Positions 35,068 through 44,115 of a DNA stretch of 64,000 bases are shown in pieces. The first letter of the stretch is position 1. Every line of letters begins with the position of its first letter. This stretch comes from Gammaproteobacteria bacterium (GTDB lineage Bacteria > Gemmatimonadota > Gemmatimonadetes > Longimicrobiales > Gaopeijiaceae). The DNA is taken from positions 1 through 64,000 of the forward strand of contig JAPPMM010000023.1 in NCBI GenBank assembly GCA_028819075.1, in the 5' to 3' direction. The translations under genes were made by a program, and so were the position numbers. The notes below the pieces were generated by a model. That model was not told the origin of the DNA, made no database searches, and saw only the letters and a list, made by a program, of their open reading frames with translations.

Positions 35068-35307
35068 ATGAGCACCATGAACATCTCCCTGCCCGCCCAA
35101 CTCAAGACGTTCGTCGACGAGCAGGTGGCGGGCCGCGGCTACGGCAGCTGCAGCGCGTACATCCGGGAACTTATTCGCGACGATCGAGATCGGGTGCACC
35201 TTCGCAGCCTCCTGCTGGAAGGCGCTGAGTCTCCACTCTCGGTCCTCGCCGACACCACCTACTTCGAGACACTGCGCACCGGGGTTCGCCGCCACTCGAA
35301 GGAATGA
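35068..35307 (+). CDS. parD: ParD-family antitoxin
   Basis: A 79-residue ribbon-helix-helix antitoxin (MNISLPAQLKTFVDEQV, then GYGSCSAYIRELIRDDRDR). The N terminus binds DNA for autoregulation and the C terminus neutralises the toxin. Its stop overlaps the parE ATG by four bases. No Shine-Dalgarno sequence is evident, consistent with the promoter position that suggests a leaderless message. Confidence 0.88.
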   Translation: MSTMNISLPAQLKTFVDEQVAGRGYGSCSAYIRELIRDDRDRVHLRSLLLEGAESPLSVLADTTYFETLRTGVRRHSKE

Positions 35308-35624
35308 CGCCGAGGTCCGTGGTCCTGCGGGCGTCAGCCCGACGGGATGTGGACGAGGTGGTCGCCCGCTATCTGGAAGAGGCGGGAGCGCAGGTGGCAC
35401 TCGGGTTCATCGATGCCCTTGAAGGAGCCTTCCGGCAGCTCGCCGACCACCCGGATTCCGGGTCTCCCCGCTATGGTCAGGAATTGAACTTGCCGAGGCT
35501 GCGCTCTTGGCCGGTCAAGGCGCACCCGCATGTCGTTTTCTACATGATGGCGAGCGAGGTCGTCGATGTGTGGCGCGTTCTGCACGGGCGGCGAGACATC
35601 CCGGCGGGGTTACGGGACAAGTGA
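35304..35624 (+). CDS. parE: ParE/RelE-superfamily toxin
   Basis: A 106-residue toxin with the family pattern VVLRASARRDVDEVVARYLEE, then FRQLADHPDSGSPR and the C-terminal VFYMMASEVVDVWRVLHGRRDIPAGL. ParE toxins act on DNA gyrase; this is family knowledge. The pair appears intact. A copy of the 23-bp palindromic repeat begins 13 bases after its stop. Confidence 0.87.
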   Translation: MTPRSVVLRASARRDVDEVVARYLEEAGAQVALGFIDALEGAFRQLADHPDSGSPRYGQELNLPRLRSWPVKAHPHVVFYMMASEVVDVWRVLHGRRDIPAGLRDK

Positions 35625-35637
35625 CTTGTCGAAGGAC

Positions 35638-35660
35638 AACCCTGACGTTACGTGCGGGTT
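35638..35660 (+). repeat. 23-bp palindromic element, copy 1
   Basis: AACCCT and CGGGTT arms enclose the core ACGTTACGT. The element can fold as a hairpin with a TTA loop. This copy has one arm mismatch. Its last bases overlap the stop codon of the truncated HigA-like antitoxin on the minus strand. Confidence 0.8.
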
Positions 35661-35850
35661 ATGCCAGGCCTCCCGAGATCGGATCGGGAGCCTCGATGGC
35701 CCAGTGCTCCGATTCGTACCGTTCGACGAGCGTCACCAGGGCTTCCAGCTTGTCGGACTCCGGCGTTCCTGCGGCGACTCCCATGAGGCGGTCGATCTCA
35801 GCGAGCGCCTCATTGTAGTCGGTTTCGCTACTGATGGGTCTGATCGTCAT
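35659..35850 (-). pseudogene. Truncated HigA-type antitoxin
   Basis: The 63-codon frame from ATG 35850 encodes the N-terminal part of HigA-like antitoxins (MTIRPISSETDYNEALAEIDRLM, AAGTPESDKLEALVTLVERYE, then IEAPDPI). Family members continue after DPI with a helix-turn-helix domain. Here five unrelated residues and a TAA follow, and the TAA is formed by the edge of the palindromic element. No HigB toxin is adjacent. The stub lacks the DNA-binding part and is probably nonfunctional. Confidence 0.75.
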
Positions 35851-35999
35851 CCTGGATTCCTGGACTGGGAGGCGTCGATCTTGTCGTGCTGCGGGTGGGT
35901 TCCCACAAATCGCACGAAGCAAACGAGTTGCCGGCCGAGGCACCCTTGGCCAACGTCTTGGAATCTAACCCGGAATCCCGTTGGGGAGAGAGAGAGCGG

Positions 36000-36842
36000 A
36001 TGACGTTGATCGATCGAGTGCAGAAGTGGCGTGAGGAAGGGAGACGGCAATCGCTCGAGAAGGGCATCGAACAGGGTCGGCGTGAGGGCTTCGAGCGAGG
36101 TCGGCGGGAGGGCATCGAACTGGGAATCCAGGAAGGTGTCGAGCGGGGTCGGATGGCGGGCGAACGCGAGCTGGTGTCGTGGCTGGTCGCGCGAAGGATC
36201 GGTGCCGCCGCAGCCGTCCACTTTGTCCCGGTGCTCAACAGGCTTTCCGAGGAGGAGCGCGTCAGGGCCATCACGCAGTTGCCAACGCACAACAAGTTCG
36301 CGGACATCCGGGACCTCGATGCGGTCGACTCCGCCGAGGAGCTGGAAGAGCTGGCCGAGTCGGTGGCGGAGTGGGTCGCGCAAACGGACGCGTCGGAACT
36401 TGTGGACCGATTCAGGAAGTGGGTCCACTTGGTGGTTGCGCCGCACCTCTATTTCGCGAGAGGGACGCGGGAACCCGGAATCCTGGGCGAGCCGGCCGCG
36501 CCGATTCTGACGGTATTCGAGCAGTCACGGCAACTGGACGAGGAAATCGATGAACAGTGGTTCAACGAGGGCCTCGAACGAGGTCGACGCTGGGGCGTCG
36601 AGGACGGTTGGCGGAAGGGCATCGAGGCGGGCATGCAACAAGGACTCGAGCAGGGTTGGACGGAGGTGGAACGCAGACTCGTTGAAGGACTCATCGCCGA
36701 GAAGTTCGATCCGGGCGATGCCGAGACTCTTGCACCGGTCCTTGGCAGTCCGTCCGCCCCGGATCGCATGCTGGTGATCGGCGATGTGGTTCTCGACTGC
36801 GGGACGGCCGAGGAGGTCGTCGCGCGGATGGGGGATGGGTGA
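36000..36842 (+). CDS. Rpn-family nuclease-tail-like protein (catalytic domain absent)
   Basis: A 280-residue protein from ATG 36000; the frame is open upstream to a GTG at 35886. It contains two blocks of EGxxxG-type heptads (KGIEQGRREGFERGRREG at about residues 20-50, and LERGRRWGVEDGWRKG at about residues 185-215). Each is followed by a helical domain, as seen at the C terminus of Rpn/PD-(D/E)XK transposase-like proteins. The nuclease domain expected in front is missing. It is likely a remnant, or a multimerising fragment formed by duplication. Confidence 0.6.
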   Translation: MTLIDRVQKWREEGRRQSLEKGIEQGRREGFERGRREGIELGIQEGVERGRMAGERELVSWLVARRIGAAAAVHFVPVLNRLSEEERVRAITQLPTHNKFADIRDLDAVDSAEELEELAESVAEWVAQTDASELVDRFRKWVHLVVAPHLYFARGTREPGILGEPAAPILTVFEQSRQLDEEIDEQWFNEGLERGRRWGVEDGWRKGIEAGMQQGLEQGWTEVERRLVEGLIAEKFDPGDAETLAPVLGSPSAPDRMLVIGDVVLDCGTAEEVVARMGDG

Positions 36843-36906
36843 GCAGATCGTGGAGAGCACGTTCCACGACCTTTCTTCGCCGCCTCGACGCGGTGCTCGA
36901 GAGAAG

Positions 36907-37119
36907 ATGGACTACAACGAGATTATCTTTGAGGTAGCCGACGCCCCAGAAGGCGGATACGAAGCCCGGGCGCTCGGCCACGGCTTCTTCACGCAGGGCG
37001 AGGACTGGGAGGACCTGAAGGAAATGGTCCGGGACGCGGTGCGCTGCCACTTTGCTGTCGACGTTGTCCCCGGCGTGATCAGATTGGACTACGTGAGGGA
37101 TGAGGCGATTGCCGTATGA
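36907..37119 (+). CDS. hicB: HicB-like antitoxin
   Basis: A 70-residue protein of the HicB-like fold (EIIFEVADAPEGGYEARALGHGFFTQ, then LKEMVRDAVRCHF and VIRLDYVRDEAIAV). Proteins of this type are often mislabelled as oxoisovalerate dehydrogenase subunits. The ATG at 36907 follows GAGAAG. Its stop overlaps the start of the hicA remnant (ATGA, 37116), the normal pair arrangement, but the toxin is broken. Confidence 0.8.
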   Translation: MDYNEIIFEVADAPEGGYEARALGHGFFTQGEDWEDLKEMVRDAVRCHFAVDVVPGVIRLDYVRDEAIAV

Positions 37120-37205
37120 GACTCCCCCGCGATCTCTCTGGACGAGATCTCGCCGGTCGGGGGGGAGGATGGGTGAACATGGCCGAGGAAGCTGCCCAAC
37201 CCTGA
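37116..37205 (+). pseudogene. hicA: Truncated HicA-like toxin
   Basis: The frame starts MRLPRDLSGRDLAG, as in HicA mRNA interferases, then departs from the family and stops at 37205 after 29 codons. The conserved His-containing sheet (usually GSH) is absent. The palindromic element copy 2 begins at 37198, so the coding sequence was cut close to that element. Confidence 0.7.
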
Positions 37206-37220
37206 CGTTACGTGAGGGTT
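37198..37220 (+). repeat. 23-bp palindromic element, copy 2
   Basis: Perfect six-base arms AACCCT and AGGGTT surround the core ACGTTACGT with a G on each side. It is in the same orientation as copies 1 and 3. It overlaps the end of the hicA remnant and marks the left end of the defence island. Confidence 0.82.
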
Positions 37221-37410
37221 TCGCTCCGGGCGCCAACAGCAACGTCGGAACGCGCCGGTAGCTGCCCATCTCGACCGCATCTTCCTCGACTTCGATATAC
37301 GGCGGCGCGCGGTCGAACCACTCGCGGGTGGGCCCGGACGCGGACCGCGTCTCGGCACCGCATAGCCTCGTGAGGTCCCGGGCTTGCGACCACCCGGCAG
37401 ACACGACCAC
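37221..37410 (-). other. Possible gene remnant abutting the palindrome
   Basis: A minus-strand frame from GTG 37410 reads VVVSAGWSQARDLTRLC, then TREWFDRAPPYIEVEEDAVEMGSYRRVP, and LLLAPGAKP, before entering palindrome copy 2. The composition looks protein-like, but the frame is closed by a stop upstream near 37442 and has no normal end. It may be another gene whose 3' part was removed at the element. No family is recognised. The rest of the 250 bases up to 37456 holds the DUF262 gene leader. Confidence 0.35.
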
Positions 37411-37456
37411 TATCAGTCCCGCTCTTCCGTAGCGACCTCACCCGGCCCGGACCGAT

Positions 37457-40400
37457 ATGCATCCCACGAAGGACTCCCTGATCGACATCGTCGGCGACGC
37501 GCGCAAGGGAAGAGTCGTTCTCCCGGAGTTCCAGCGGTCGTTCATCTGGAACCGAAGGCAGATCGAGGAGTTGGTGGTCAGCGTCCTGAACGAATACTTC
37601 ATCGGTTCACTCCTGACCCTCAACGTGGTCCCTGACAACGTACCCTTCAGGCCTCGCATCATTGAGGGCGTCGAGGACTCTGTGCCACACCCGGCGACGA
37701 TGATTCTGGACGGCCAGCAACGAGTCACAAGCATTCACTACGCGCTCTACGGTCCCGACATCAACCTCAAGGGCACGTCCTTCCCGTATCGCTTCTTCCT
37801 GAACATCGAGGCAGCCATCAACGAGCGATGGGACGAAGCCGTGTTTAGCCTCCCGGCCTACCAGAAGTCGGTGCCCGCTCTCTTCGACCAACCTGACCGG
37901 CAATACCGTGAGAGTTGCATGGCACTCAGTGCTCTAAGGAGTTGGGAAGCCTGGATGGATTGGCACAGCGGCTATCGTGACTACCTGACAAAAACTGACC
38001 GGTTAGACAAGCAACGGCTGGACCAACTCACGGCTTCGGCGAAGCGATTCCTGAACTTCCAGGTGGCGGTAATCTCGCTACCCCAGAGTACACCACTCCC
38101 GATGGTTGTCGAGGTCTTCGAGAGGATAAACCGCACCGGTGAACGCCTCGGAGTGTTCGAGCTTCTCACCGCTCGTTTGTGGGGAGATGGAATTGCGCTT
38201 CGCGACCTCTGGGACAACGCGATAGAAGAGCACGCTCGTCTCGCTGCCGTGTCGGATCTCAAGAGCGAGCGCTATCCCACGTTCGCCCTTCAGGTACTCG
38301 CGCTGCTTCGCGGCAAGGAATGCAAGCGGAAGGATCTGATTCTCCTGGATGGTGCGTCCTTCGAGGAGGATTGGCATCGCGCTACGGGCGCGATCGAAGC
38401 CGCGCTCGAGCGCCTACAGTCTACGGCCTCCGGTGGATACGGCATGGTCCCGCGCGTCAGTGCGCCATACTCCACGATGGTGACGCCGCTCGCCTTGATG
38501 CTACACCATGTGGACAACTTGCCCGCGTCAGTTGCAGCGGCCTACGACAAGATCGACCACTGGTACTGGAGTTCAGTTTTTCGCGGACGCTACGGGGGCT
38601 CTACGGAATCCAAGAGCTACCGAGACGTGAGCCAGGTCAAGGCGTGGATCGGAGATGACAGGGTCGTTCCCGAAGCTGTGCCGACGCACCAGGACGAAGT
38701 CAAGCGGGAGCTGACGAACGTTCGTTCGGGTGCGGCCTACCGGGGGATCCTCTGTTTGGTCGCGCTTCGCGGCGCTCAGGACTTTTTCACGGGTCAATCA
38801 ATCGAGCTACACGACCTCGACCACCACCACATCTTTCCGAAGGCGTTCCTCAGGACCTCGCAGGTCGCAGCAGATCAGCAGAACACCGTGTTGAATCGGA
38901 CCCTCATCAGTGCCGATACCAACCGGCGGGTCATCCGCGCAAAGCGCCCATCCAGATATCTCGCGGAGATGGAGGCGGACCTCGGTCGAGAACGCGTGCG
39001 TGAAGTCCTGGCGAGCCACTTCATCGACGACTCGGCCATCAAGGCCATGCGCGAAGACAACTACGACCGCTTCCTCTCTGCGCGCGAACGCGCACTCCGG
39101 GCTGAGATTGTGCGCCGGTGCGTCCATTCTACGATAGGTGCCGTAGTCGAAGCCGATGAGGGGTTTGTTGCTGGCCAGGAGAACGCACGACTGGATCGCC
39201 TCGAAACTGCCCTCCGAGATCTGATTGATGAGTTCCTACATGAGATGGCGGGTGATAGGTACTGGCGACAACTCATACCGCCGGACATCCGAGCGGGTGT
39301 ACACAAGAGGCTGCAACTGGAACAGATGCTCCATCCTCGGGGCGACGGTGCCCCTCAAGTGACCCACCGCGATCGACTCGATTTCTGTGACTTCTCCGAC
39401 TACGCCCAGATCATCCTGCAGCGGAACGTGTGGCCGAGCCTCGAGCCCGTGTTCACGCGCCGCGGTGAATTTGAGCGCCACGCCACGTCCCTCCGCCGGT
39501 ACCGCAACGGCCTCAAGCACGGTCGCGAAATTGAGACGGTCGACCATCTTTCCGGCGGGGCGGCGATCATCTGGTTCGAACGGGCCATTGGCGAGACGAG
39601 GTTTACTGATCGCGTCGTCGCTGAAGAGGAAGCTACGGTTGAGGACTGTCTTCGTGTGCTGACTCGCCGGACCGTGCCGCGCGGTCAACGTGAGCTGTAC
39701 CAGGCGCTCGTCAGAGCTGGCCCACGTGGTTTGACGGCGACCGAGCTAGTTGGACAGATGGCCAGGGAATCGTCAACTCTTGGCGGCATCATGGGTGCGC
39801 TGGGGAAGCGAGTGAACAAGACCCCTGGTTTCGGAGCAGCGAATAAACCCGGTGCTGAAATGCTGTTGGACACCGCCGAAGACAGCGAAGGCCAGAGCCG
39901 CTACAGCCTCACGCCAGTAATGGCCGAAGCGTTGCGAAAGTTCGCACCCGCGTGGATTTCGGAGTCCGATCTTTCGGTGTTCGACGCGGCGCCGGCGGAG
40001 TTGATCGGTCGAGGTGAAGCGTCGGGGCAGACTGAACGGACTCAGCACAAGCAGCAAATCACAGAAAACCAGCAGGTTTACTTGCAATTCTGGAGGGAAT
40101 TCAAGGCATTTCTCGAGAACAACTCGACGACGTTGCGTTCCCGGGAGCCGAAACCGCACTACTGCACTGGTTTCGCGATCGGTCGCACGCACTTCGAAGT
40201 CCTAGCAGTCGCGGCGTTCTGGAACGCCCACGACCACACGTACGAGAGTAACGAGTTACGAGTAGAGTTGATCGTCGGTAGCAAGGATGCATACCGACAC
40301 TTCGAAGTGCTGAGGAGACGGAAGCGTGAGATCGAAAAAGCGTTCGGGTTCCCAGCTGCATGGGACCAGACGCCGGAGAAGCAGAGGTGCCGTATCCTTG

Positions 40401-40516
40401 TGCGTCGAACCATCGATCTGTCTGACCGGAATGCATGGTCCGATTTCCATGCCTGGCTCTTGAGGCACCTTGAGGCGTTTGATCGCGTGTTGCGCCCAAT
40501 GATTGCCGAGCTCTAG
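37457..40516 (+). CDS. DUF262-HNH-HEPN-DUF4268 defence protein (GmrSD-like)
   Basis: A 1019-residue multidomain protein. Residues 1 to about 340 are a DUF262/ParB-like NTP-using domain (LPEFQRSFIW, DGQQR at 85-89, ERINRTGERL). Around residues 454-465 is an HNH/DUF1524-type nuclease motif (DLDHHHIFPKAFL). Residues of about 550-700 resemble a Swt1-type HEPN domain, with the RNGLKH motif at 683-688. A winged-helix-like stretch follows (RGQRELYQALVRAGPRGLTATEL). The last 150 residues are DUF4268. DUF262 plus HNH is the layout of GmrSD type IV restriction enzymes that cut modified DNA. It is 145 bases ahead of drmD on the same strand, so it is probably co-transcribed with DISARM. Confidence 0.8.
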   Translation: MHPTKDSLIDIVGDARKGRVVLPEFQRSFIWNRRQIEELVVSVLNEYFIGSLLTLNVVPDNVPFRPRIIEGVEDSVPHPATMILDGQQRVTSIHYALYGPDINLKGTSFPYRFFLNIEAAINERWDEAVFSLPAYQKSVPALFDQPDRQYRESCMALSALRSWEAWMDWHSGYRDYLTKTDRLDKQRLDQLTASAKRFLNFQVAVISLPQSTPLPMVVEVFERINRTGERLGVFELLTARLWGDGIALRDLWDNAIEEHARLAAVSDLKSERYPTFALQVLALLRGKECKRKDLILLDGASFEEDWHRATGAIEAALERLQSTASGGYGMVPRVSAPYSTMVTPLALMLHHVDNLPASVAAAYDKIDHWYWSSVFRGRYGGSTESKSYRDVSQVKAWIGDDRVVPEAVPTHQDEVKRELTNVRSGAAYRGILCLVALRGAQDFFTGQSIELHDLDHHHIFPKAFLRTSQVAADQQNTVLNRTLISADTNRRVIRAKRPSRYLAEMEADLGRERVREVLASHFIDDSAIKAMREDNYDRFLSARERALRAEIVRRCVHSTIGAVVEADEGFVAGQENARLDRLETALRDLIDEFLHEMAGDRYWRQLIPPDIRAGVHKRLQLEQMLHPRGDGAPQVTHRDRLDFCDFSDYAQIILQRNVWPSLEPVFTRRGEFERHATSLRRYRNGLKHGREIETVDHLSGGAAIIWFERAIGETRFTDRVVAEEEATVEDCLRVLTRRTVPRGQRELYQALVRAGPRGLTATELVGQMARESSTLGGIMGALGKRVNKTPGFGAANKPGAEMLLDTAEDSEGQSRYSLTPVMAEALRKFAPAWISESDLSVFDAAPAELIGRGEASGQTERTQHKQQITENQQVYLQFWREFKAFLENNSTTLRSREPKPHYCTGFAIGRTHFEVLAVAAFWNAHDHTYESNELRVELIVGSKDAYRHFEVLRRRKREIEKAFGFPAAWDQTPEKQRCRILVRRTIDLSDRNAWSDFHAWLLRHLEAFDRVLRPMIAEL

Positions 40517-40660
40517 CCCGACTCGCCGCTCGCATCGTCGGCCACCAAGCTCACCCGCGCCACGGGATGCTTGCCAGGTAACCCAGCGTTCCACCATCCT
40601 TGCGCGTCGGCCTCCACAAGGATCGATACGGACACCACCGGTAGAACCAAGACTCCAGAC

Positions 40661-43600
40661 ATGCCTTCTCCCACGGTGCTCACCCCCTCTTCCTCCCACC
40701 CCGACCTCCCCGAACGCGATCCTCGCATCGGCGAGATGGTCCGCGTCCGCACCCGCCGCTGGCTCGTCGAGGATGTCACGCCGGCCCCCAACCCCGGCGA
40801 ATCCTCCCGCATCCGCCTCGCCTGCGCGGATGACGACGCCCAGGGCCAGGAGCTGGAGGTCTTCTGGAAGTACGAACTCGACCGCGCCATCCTCGACGAC
40901 GAGCCTTGGTCCGACCTTGGTGAGCGCGGTTTCGACCGGCCCGATCAATTCGCTGCGTTCCTCAACACCCTCCGCTGGAGCTGCACGACAGCCACTGATC
41001 CGTCTCTGTTTCAGGCCCCATTCCGGGCCGGCATCAAGATCGAGGCATACCAGATGGAGCCCTTGCGGAAGGCTTTGCGGCTCCCGCGGGTCAACCTCTT
41101 TATCGCGGACGACACGGGCTTGGGGAAGACCATCGAGGCCGGGCTGATCGTCCGCGAACTACTCCTGCGCCGTAAGGTCCGAACCATCGTCGTGGCTGCG
41201 CCGCCCTCCGTGCTTGAGCAGTGGAAGGCGGAGATGGAGGAACGTTTCGGAATCATCTTCGAGATTCTGGATCGCCAGTACCTTGCCCGCATTCGACGCG
41301 AGCGCGGCTTCGGGACGAACCCGTGGTCGACACACAGCCGTTTCCTGGTCTCCCACAGGCTGCTTGCCGACCCCACTTACGCCGATCCGATGCGGGCGTG
41401 GCTGGGAGAGATGCGCCCCGGCAGCCTGCTGGTCCTCGACGAGGCGCACCACGCTGCTCCGAGTCACGGAGGCCGCTACGGCATCGAGTCCAAGTTCACG
41501 CGCGCGGTGCGCGATCTTTGCAACCGCTTCGAGCACAGGCTGTTCCTATCAGCCACGCCCCACAACGGGCACTCGAACAGCTTCTCTACGCTCTTGGAGC
41601 TGCTTGATCCGCATCGGTTCACACGGGGCGTCAAGATCAGGGGCAAGGCGGACTTGGAAGCCGTGATGGTTCGGCGCCTCAAGGAGGACATCCGCGCGGA
41701 GGTGGGGGGCTTCCCGAAGCGCGACGTCAAACCCGTGATCATCGACGGGCTGCCGGAAGATGCCCCCGAACTCGTGCTGTCCCGTTTGCTCGACGACTAC
41801 CGGAACCTGCGCGACCGCCGCTTTGCGAACGCGACCGCGCGTGGCCGGGCCGCCGCAGGGCTCCTCGTGGTGGGGTTGCAACAGCGCCTGCTTTCCTCGA
41901 TCGAGGCTTTCGCCCGAAGCTTGAAGAGGCACCGCGAGACCGTAGAGAGACACTGGGCCAAGGAAGCTGAAGCGATCAAGGTCCAAGCCGTAAGGGACCG
42001 GCGTGCAAGCGTGGACGCCGGCTTTCTCACGACCACCGGAGCCGACGACGATTTCCCCGACGGCGCAGGGGCGGGCACCGAGTCCGAAGAGGATCGCGAC
42101 TTGGCCGCCGACGCCGAGGCGACCGAAGCAGCCGAAGAGGAACTCCAGATCGAGGCTGCCAACCGCGAGGCCGAGGGCGAACTCCCGAAGGATGCCACCG
42201 CTGAGCAGATCTGGCAGGAAGAACTCCGCCTCTTGGACCGGATGCAGGAGGTGGCGGAGGTCGCCCGCACCCAGCCGGACCACAAGACACACCGTCTGAT
42301 CGATTGGATCCGCGAAAACCTGTGTCCAGGCCTGCCAGCCTATGGACTCCCGGTCGTGGGCGAGCTGCCCCAGTGGAACGACCGCCGTGTGCTGGTTTTC
42401 ACCGAGAACCGCGAGGGAACCAAGCGATTCCTCAAGAAGGCTCTGGAGAGCGCGATCGAGGGCACGGACCGAGCCGACGAGCGCATCGAGGTCATCGATG
42501 GGTTGACAAGCGGGCCGCGCCGCAAGGAGGTCCAACGCCGTTTCAACACTCCGCCAGACCGGGATCCGCTACGGATCCTCCTTGCCACAGATGCCGCCCG
42601 GGAGGGACTCAATTTTCAGGCGCATTGCGCCGATCTGTTCCATTTCGACCTTCCCTGGAACCCCGGCCGGATCGAGCAGCGCAACGGGCGCATCGATCGG
42701 AAGCTGCAGCCCGTCGACGTCGTCCGCTGCCACTACTTCAAACTGCCTCAGCGCCATGAGGACCGAGTGCTCGAGGTCCTAGTCCGAAAGACCGGGACGA
42801 TCCGTCGCGAACTCGGCAGCCTGGGCAAGGTGATCGACGAGGATATCGGCAGACGGCTCAAGGGCGGGATCCGGCGGCGTGACGCGGCGGCGCTGGCCAC
42901 CGAACTCAAGAACCTGGACCTCAACGCCGACAGAAAGCGAGTCGTCGCCGAAGAATTCGAACCGGTCCGCGAGCGACAGCGAGCCCTGCAAGTGCAAATC
43001 GAAAAATGTCGCCACCTGCTCGAGCGATCGCGCAATTGGGTGCGGTTTCAGCCGGAGGCGTTCCGCCGGGCCCTGTCTTGCTCTCTCAGCATCCAACGCG
43101 CTGGGCGCCTGAAGCAGGAACGGGACGAGAGGGGCCGAAGTGTGTGGCGGTTTCCAGAACTGGACGGCAGAGTGGCGTCGGATCCGTCGTGGGCCGCCAC
43201 GCTGGACACGCTTCGAGTGCCCATCAAGCGAGGCCAGAAGCGTTTGGAGTGGAGGAAAGAGGCACCGATCCGACCCGTCGTGTTCAAAGATGCGGGCGAA
43301 CTGACGGAGGATGTGGTCCACCTGCACTTGGAGCAGCGAGTGGCCCAGCGGCTGCTTGCCCGGTTCCGCGCCCAGGGGTTCGTCCATCATGACCTTTCGC
43401 GCGCATGTCTGGCGCATGTTGCCGACTCGGTGCGTCGCGTCGTGCTTCTGGGCCGGCTATCCCTCTATGGGGAACGTGCGGAGCGACTGCACGAGGAGAT
43501 CGTCACGGTCACGGCCCCCTGGAAGGAGCCCCATCGCCGGAGCGGGCCGCTCACTCGCTACGCGCTTGACGCGGAGCGGCGAACGCTCGCTCTCCTGGAT

Positions 43601-44041
43601 CGGCTGCTCAAAGCAGGACGTCGTTCACAGCCGAGCGAAACCGTCCGCCGCCGGCTCCTCGCGTCTGCAGAACGGGATGTTGCGGAATTGCGGCCACAAC
43701 TCGAACCTAGGGCAAGTGAACTCGCGCAGCGCGCTGCCCAGAAGTTGCGCGACCGAGGCGAGCGGGAAGCGAAGGAGCTACACGAGACCTTGTCGCGCCA
43801 AAGAGATCGAGTGGAAGCCGAGCTCGCGAGGCATGAGGCCCAAACTACGCAGCTCGCGTTGGATCTCGACGCGGCTGACAAACGGCAGCTTGAGGCCAAC
43901 AAGCGCTCGTGGCGGAATCGGCTGGGTCAATTCGAGCGGGACTTGGTGAGAGAACCCGACCGAATCCGCCGCTTCTACCGTGTCCGCGCCAGCCGAGTGG
44001 AGCCCGTGGGTCTCGTGTATCTCTGGCCGGAGACCGGGTAG
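40661..44041 (+). CDS. drmD: DISARM SNF2-like helicase DrmD
   Basis: A 1126-residue SNF2-family ATPase from ATG 40661 (the frame is open further upstream). It shows Walker A DTGLGKTIEAGL near residue 150, DEAH in VLDEAHHAAP near 257 and SATPHNGHSNSF. The C-terminal motor motifs are LLATDAAREGLNFQ and LPWNPGRIEQRNGRIDR (about 640-680). A long charged coiled region fills the end. DrmD with a MmeI-like N6-adenine methylase defines class 1 DISARM, and drmMI, drmA, drmB and drmC follow in order. Its role in the published systems is DNA translocation or remodelling for restriction. Confidence 0.88.
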   Translation: MPSPTVLTPSSSHPDLPERDPRIGEMVRVRTRRWLVEDVTPAPNPGESSRIRLACADDDAQGQELEVFWKYELDRAILDDEPWSDLGERGFDRPDQFAAFLNTLRWSCTTATDPSLFQAPFRAGIKIEAYQMEPLRKALRLPRVNLFIADDTGLGKTIEAGLIVRELLLRRKVRTIVVAAPPSVLEQWKAEMEERFGIIFEILDRQYLARIRRERGFGTNPWSTHSRFLVSHRLLADPTYADPMRAWLGEMRPGSLLVLDEAHHAAPSHGGRYGIESKFTRAVRDLCNRFEHRLFLSATPHNGHSNSFSTLLELLDPHRFTRGVKIRGKADLEAVMVRRLKEDIRAEVGGFPKRDVKPVIIDGLPEDAPELVLSRLLDDYRNLRDRRFANATARGRAAAGLLVVGLQQRLLSSIEAFARSLKRHRETVERHWAKEAEAIKVQAVRDRRASVDAGFLTTTGADDDFPDGAGAGTESEEDRDLAADAEATEAAEEELQIEAANREAEGELPKDATAEQIWQEELRLLDRMQEVAEVARTQPDHKTHRLIDWIRENLCPGLPAYGLPVVGELPQWNDRRVLVFTENREGTKRFLKKALESAIEGTDRADERIEVIDGLTSGPRRKEVQRRFNTPPDRDPLRILLATDAAREGLNFQAHCADLFHFDLPWNPGRIEQRNGRIDRKLQPVDVVRCHYFKLPQRHEDRVLEVLVRKTGTIRRELGSLGKVIDEDIGRRLKGGIRRRDAAALATELKNLDLNADRKRVVAEEFEPVRERQRALQVQIEKCRHLLERSRNWVRFQPEAFRRALSCSLSIQRAGRLKQERDERGRSVWRFPELDGRVASDPSWAATLDTLRVPIKRGQKRLEWRKEAPIRPVVFKDAGELTEDVVHLHLEQRVAQRLLARFRAQGFVHHDLSRACLAHVADSVRRVVLLGRLSLYGERAERLHEEIVTVTAPWKEPHRRSGPLTRYALDAERRTLALLDRLLKAGRRSQPSETVRRRLLASAERDVAELRPQLEPRASELAQRAAQKLRDRGEREAKELHETLSRQRDRVEAELARHEAQTTQLALDLDAADKRQLEANKRSWRNRLGQFERDLVREPDRIRRFYRVRASRVEPVGLVYLWPETG

Positions 44042-44115
44042 TTACGATGGCAAAGAAACCCTCCCCCTAGGTTAGGGATCACCTGGAGTGGCTCGGCTTC
44101 ATCCAGCCGACCGGA

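Noticed and set aside
35638-35660. Ordinary transcription terminator for parE
   Set aside because: The hairpin has no U-tract, and the same 23-bp sequence recurs at gene breakpoints, which a simple terminator would not explain. It cannot be fully excluded for single copies.
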